64,000 nucleotides of DNA from Apostichopus japonicus (lineage: Eukaryota > Echinodermata > Holothuroidea > Aspidochirotida > Stichopodidae), in NCBI RefSeq assembly GCF_037975245.1, contig NC_092582.1, positions 18,998,577 to 19,062,576 on the forward strand, given 5' to 3'. The notes under the pieces are model-generated. The model saw nothing but the letters and a program-made list of their open reading frames with translations, searched no databases and had not been told where the DNA came from. Every line of letters begins with the position of its first letter. Position 1 is the first letter of the stretch. Position numbers and translations under genes: made by a program. This document shows, piece after piece, positions 58,756 through 64,000 of this stretch.

Positions 58756-60604
58756 TCTCTATAAAGAGATGGTATGTGACGATAACTGGTGTGAAGATTC
58801 TGAAAATCTTTGAAAACAAGGCATCGTTTATTGACAGTGTATACTAGCAGCTCTTTACGTATAGTGCTAATACCGTATGTTAATCCTGCCATATTTATTC
58901 TAACTTTAAAGGTTCAAGGTTCCAATTTGCCCCAGATTCAGTACATTTCGTTGTGTGTGATAATCTCCATTCAAAATCTGTTGAAATTTTTCGAACGCTT
59001 TTTTCGTTTCCAAGATATACACATTTGAATTTGTGATAAATCTGAGGAAACTCATTAAATATGTGCAAAACTATGACGTGGAGTGTTGCGCTCATCAATA
59101 TTTCATATTTTAGCACTTAATCTCCTACCTTGTTAAGTCTTTTTAAGACTTTATAGGAGACTTCCTTTCCCATTGTACACAATTGGCGATAAAAAAAAAA
59201 AAAATGAATGAATAAGTTAACCCCTATAACTACAAGACCATGCACATAGCCTATATCATTTGAATATTGTGGTGTTCCTCTTTCCAAAATGACAATAAAA
59301 TATATAAAAAGTCGCCGCCTTAAGCCACAAACCTGTGTTCAGTGTCCTTGAAACGAAGGTTGTAAAGAACGAAGGAATAATGTAACAGAAAATAAGACAG
59401 TCACTCCCTCATATATTAGCTAATGTTTTATTCATAAATAAAACTAGAACTGAGAAGAGACTTGTAAAATGATCAATTCTTGGGGGATTTTGATGGGAGT
59501 TGCAGCAATTTTCATGGTTTCTATTGCCTATTAGAAAGATGAGGACTATGTTGTTCCTATAGCTGTCCGTATACCATTAAGACATGTCTCTGTATGGTAG
59601 TGATGTTGATCACATGTGGTGTTAGAGACAGAAGCGTTAATATGTGGAAATATTAACATAAAGAATATCATTAAATCAAATATTGTTACATGCAGAAACA
59701 TGGATTCATATAAAGACAAACAGTTGGGATCATTTTGTTTTATTGTAGTTTCATGTCAAACTTCAAAGCACCTGTGCTGACAGTATGAGCAGTAGGCCTA
59801 TTAATAACTTGTTATAAAGGTTCGGAAATGTTCAATATGTCAGTACGACTGGTGCGAAGCACGGTAAGACAGTACAGTACAGAGTGGTAATAGCATAAGC
59901 AAAATTGCAGACAGAGATATATTTGAATTAAAGATACGCTTGCAAGAAGCTTGAAATGGTGTTCATATTTGTACAAATATTGCAAATATAATAAAAAGGT
60001 TTGGCATATAGAAGCACGAATCATTTGGATAGACATGGATATGAATAGCATATTAAATCAAAACTTTATTTTGCCTACGGAATCAGGATGAGTCCACAGT
60101 TACGTTAATGAAAAGATAATACAATTTATTAAATCATATATGTTACCATATCGATATAATGTATGAGTACGCCTGAACAGTGCTCATTAGTCAAAAATGA
60201 AATGCATCGCATCCTACCTAAATTGAAAGGTGTTTCATCTTTGACTTAATTTCTTCAATGTTGAACGAAACGAAATCCCACTATTAAGCCGCCCTGCACT
60301 GTGATTGAAACTATACAAACAAAAGGCATTTGCCTATATATAAACAGTGAGTTTCACTTCCGTATCATTGATGCATGACTGTATATGTAATAACTCACTT
60401 TAGTTATGATACATAGTTAGTTTATTAATATGCAACTAAAATAAATATAATTTGTACTATATATAGAAACGAATAGCCTTGTAAATGACAAGTATACGCC
60501 AAATACCTTTCTTCACTCATTGATATTCTTATTGAATTAATTTATGTTAAATTTAACATATTACAAATTTTAGTTTCTTTTCTGCATATAGAGTGCTGAG
60601 TGCG

Positions 60605-60605
<1 letters not shown>

Positions 60606-60656
<51 letters not shown>
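60606..60656 (+). repeat. (TA)n microsatellite
   Basis: A pure TA run of about 25 units. Confidence 0.96.
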
Positions 60657-60659
<3 letters not shown>

Positions 60660-61335
60660 AAGGATAGACTAATGCATGAGAGAAAGTTAATTTCATATGA
60701 GAAATTGTAAAGAAGGTATAGGCTCAGCAAAACAGCTTAGTAAATCAATCAAAACAGAAATAAGAACGAGGAGGATCTCGTTAATTATTAACACCAGTTA
60801 AGTATAAATAATAATAATTATTAATTGATAGTCATTTTCTGAGAACGAATAGCTTAACCTAGAGATAAAGGCAAAGTCCAATTAAATGTATTGTTTTAAA
60901 TAACGAAAGAATATGCTCCCATATAAATAAAACAAATTAAGGTTTTTTTGATTGATATTGAAAACTTTATACGACTTGAAGAAATTGTGCGTTTAATGTT
61001 GTTGTAGTTTGCAGATATTTGCACCACGCTTTGCCTTCCTGTTGACTATCAGTAGAGTAATAGCCCTTAATATTTATCTCTATATTACGTGGTAAAAATC
61101 ATTTGCCGGGGTATTAATCGTTTAATTAAATGCGGTAAAGTTTGTGTCCCACAATTAATATAATTCAATGTTTTATATCTCCCCTTTTTGTCATGTAAAG
61201 GCGTTTGGAGTTTATTTCCAATTTCTTCCTTCAGGTTGCAATTTTGGTTTTGTATTTATAATATCGTTATTGTATGAACCTTATTTTACCTTCAGCGATG
61301 TAGCATAATATCACCAGATTTTGACAATTGTTTTA

Positions 61336-61565
61336 TAAAACATATGCCTATGTGTTTATAAACCATATGCCTATGTGTTTATAAACCATATGCCTATGTG
61401 TTTATAAACCATATGCATATGTGTTTATAAACCATATGCCTATGTGTTTATAAACCATACGTCTATATGTTTTATAAACCATATGCCTATGTTTTATGAA
61501 TCATTTGCCTATGTTTTTTAAACCATTATTGCCAATGTTTTAAAAACCGTATGCCTATGTTATAT
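61336..61565 (+). repeat. 23-bp tandem repeat (CATATGCCTATGTGTTTATAAAC)n
   Basis: About ten units occur. The first five are nearly identical with an exact 23-bp period, and units decay progressively to the right, with lengths of 20-24. Each unit contains the CATATG palindrome. Confidence 0.93.
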
Positions 61566-62841
61566 AAAATCTGAAAATCAATCATTAGCCCCATCGCACG
61601 TTACGTACGTAGTGTTTATGTATAGTCGAATTTATGGATGTTGACTCCAGTGAGTCCGCTTACAGTTAAGTGGATTTTCCCATTTGACTTAACTAACTCA
61701 CTTCCATTCTCAACTCATCATTACACCAAAAAACTATTTGGAAATTCCCTTCTCGATTTACGTATTAAGTTAGGTTTGCCTATATCTGTCTAGCAATATG
61801 GTTGAATGACTTTAAAACTTTGATTCCGTACTTTCGGCAGAAAGGTATAATGTTTGGCAGTGCAACCGGGAAAGTTGACACCTGGAAATCATGAGATATA
61901 TGGCAGCGAAAGAGAAAAGATTAGCTTTGCTAATAAAGCCACTGAATTTCGTCAGTTTTCTCCCGCAATTGTTCCGTAGAATTCATCATATTGATTGTAA
62001 AAGAAAACCACTAACAGTCAGTTTGTATTCATGGATTTTTTTTAAAATCTATATGCAATATATCATCATATATACTTGTGTTATTCTGGTGAGCAAAAAT
62101 CAATTTGTTTACTTTTCACTTCTAACGAGTTTTCATTTTGTTCAAACTATCTATGCTCATTGTTTTCTGCGTCTGTTTGTTTGTATCAACGTCTTCGGCT
62201 TCTGTAAGGAGAACTTGAAAAGTTTACTTCAGCAAATGAATGGATCTTCAACGTAAAGCTACAGAATTGTGGTATAATTCGTAGCAATAATAACGTTTTT
62301 GTTTTCGTATAAGAAACTAATCAGTGGGTTCAATATTTGTTATGCTAGGTTGAGTTTGGTTATTTCGTTAGTTGGGGTTTAGGCTGTCTGACAGATATGT
62401 AGCGGTCACTAACTATATGAATGTGTTGGCACAAAATAATGTTACCATGCATGCAAGAACTTTCCTGGGTCGAATTACAGACATTTTAATGTTTCTGTGA
62501 GGAATATTGCTCTACAAAGGGCAGTACTGAACAGGGATGGCGACGTTTGGTCAAATGCAGCAAATTAACAAATCTTTCCACAGAGGATGCAATAATGAAG
62601 ATCTTACAGACTTTGAAATACAGGAATTTTAATTTATATATTTATTCTGTTTCAATCCTTTGAACTTGTCAATTTCTGACCAACTCCTTCGCTGATTTTG
62701 GGCCCCGGAACAACTCTCTAATGTTTGCTTAACTGTTCTGGGCCCAACTGATTCCTCACAAAGAACTCTGTCACATAAGCTAAATGCCCCCTTTAAGCTG
62801 GTCGGTTTAAGATCTGTCTGCTTTATTATATAGTTTTATTG

Positions 62842-62874
<33 letters not shown>

Positions 62875-62880
62875 ATATAA
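62842..62880 (+). repeat. (TA)n/TATG microsatellite
   Basis: A TATATATA run followed by GTATGTATATATAA. Confidence 0.9.
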
Positions 62881-64000
62881 CCTTCTTATTTTGAGCCCCC
62901 CCCCCCAACTCTTAAACATCGGTGGTGCTGGACTCCCGGGTAATTCAGTGGAGCAATGAGACATTTAGTCTTGTGTAAAACTGATCATATGTAGATACAG
63001 TTACTGTTTTTGTTCATATTAACTAGGGTTTATTATTATTATTAAGGTAAGTGCTTATACATAGTCTGTGCTTTTTCAAGACGGATATAAATGTATACGA
63101 TAACTGTAATTTAATATCTATTCATCATAGTTACCACGGCAGTCTCAGTAAATAGAATCTTTCTCACGTAAGATAAGTTTGATTTTACTAAGAAAATCAT
63201 TAGGGTGAAACACACTGGGTACCGGTATTGTCTGTTGAGTAATTCTTTTGAGTTAATCACGCGGCAGGAAGCGTGATCACTTTCAGTGGCGGACTGTAAG
63301 GTTCGAATAAGTTTCGACCAGCAACTTGGACAATCGTACACGGGCTACAAGTAATACCTGTAATGTATGATCGTATAATGCCGACAGACTTAGGCTATAG
63401 TGTTTGCTAGGTGTAGGCCTATATACGGTATACGCACGAGCGCATTACCGTGTTTACCCTATACTGTACTTGTATTTGGTCAGACTACTTTCCACAAATA
63501 GATCTTTATTGAATTAAGGTTATATGCCTCAATTTAGCTAGAAAGTCAATCATGGCCATTCACCGTTCAAACCGTATATCATTGTCATGCTATACTGACA
63601 CACAATTAAATTCATTTACACTCCTCAGTGTCAGGGAATAGGTTTGCAGAGCCACAATCACGCAAAACACTTAATTTTAAACTGTTAGCCCCGTTTTAGC
63701 AAGCTAATATTCGAAGAGAATACATATTTACTTTAAAATGTATCTGCAGTGTTGTTAAGTTATTCTTCTTTGTTGCCATGATTGCAAATTTGTCACTCAG
63801 TATAAATTAAGTGATTTTATTCAAGTTATTCTACCATACTAAAAGGTATTTGCTTTAGTAGGCCTCCTGTGATAAGCATGACCGTATGCAAATGTTTCCG
63901 TGACAGTCTGAAGAGAATCGAACAGTTTAATTTTATTATCTCATTTTCTTTACAACTTTACAGAAAAATTACATTATCAAAAATTATAAAGATGTAAGTG

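Noticed and set aside
61891-62256. 121-codon open frame on the plus strand
   Set aside because: AT-rich composition, no recognisable domain and no supporting splice or poly(A) signals; compatible with chance.

Overview
The window is metazoan nuclear DNA: AT-rich, intron-rich, and full of simple repeats, minisatellites and short interspersed elements. There are no operons, bacterial signals or CRISPR structures. The coding style (short GT-AG exons in long introns), a tRNA-derived SINE and several MITE-like families suggest a marine invertebrate. I lean towards a deuterostome such as an echinoderm, but that is an impression from sequence style, not proof.

The one gene I can reconstruct with confidence lies on the minus strand and covers the left 60% of the window. 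It is a homologue of the histone H3 lysine-9 methyltransferases EHMT1/EHMT2 (GLP/G9a). Sixteen coding exons join in one unbroken frame (1257 codons plus 2 bases). They run from a 6-codon start exon at 39295-39312, through a 2.2-kb exon at 15818-17993, to an ankyrin exon at 2236-2363. In order the product has a long low-complexity, RG-rich N-terminal region, an H3-like ARKS tetrapeptide, an acidic patch, the EHMT-type cysteine-rich RING-like domain, and six ankyrin repeats with the start of a seventh. The rest of the ankyrin array and the pre-SET/SET/post-SET catalytic part must lie beyond the left edge. Intron 1 is about 21.3 kb.

Layout: 1-2235, 3' part of the gene's introns, with a CA-rich minisatellite holding a small inverted-repeat element. 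2236-18000, exons 2 to 16, with an 81-bp and a 27-bp tandem array in introns. 18000-39294, intron 1, packed with tandem arrays (about 61 bp, about 40 bp, 15 bp), a tandem duplication, a SINE and several diverged interspersed repeats. About 39295-39312, the start codon and presumed promoter. 39400-64000, AT-rich DNA with no convincing gene, containing three more SINE copies, a second copy of a roughly 410-bp unclassified repeat, long TA microsatellites, a direct duplication at 53-54 kb and a 23-bp tandem array near 61.4 kb. Two possible small terminal exons near 43.7-44.4 kb are reported at low confidence.

No novel multi-gene system is visible. The points most worth attention are the divergent EHMT protein (a Glu-to-Asp change in the methyl-lysine-reading cage, an insertion in ankyrin repeat 6, the histone-mimic ARKS motif) and the repeat families that recur within this one window.
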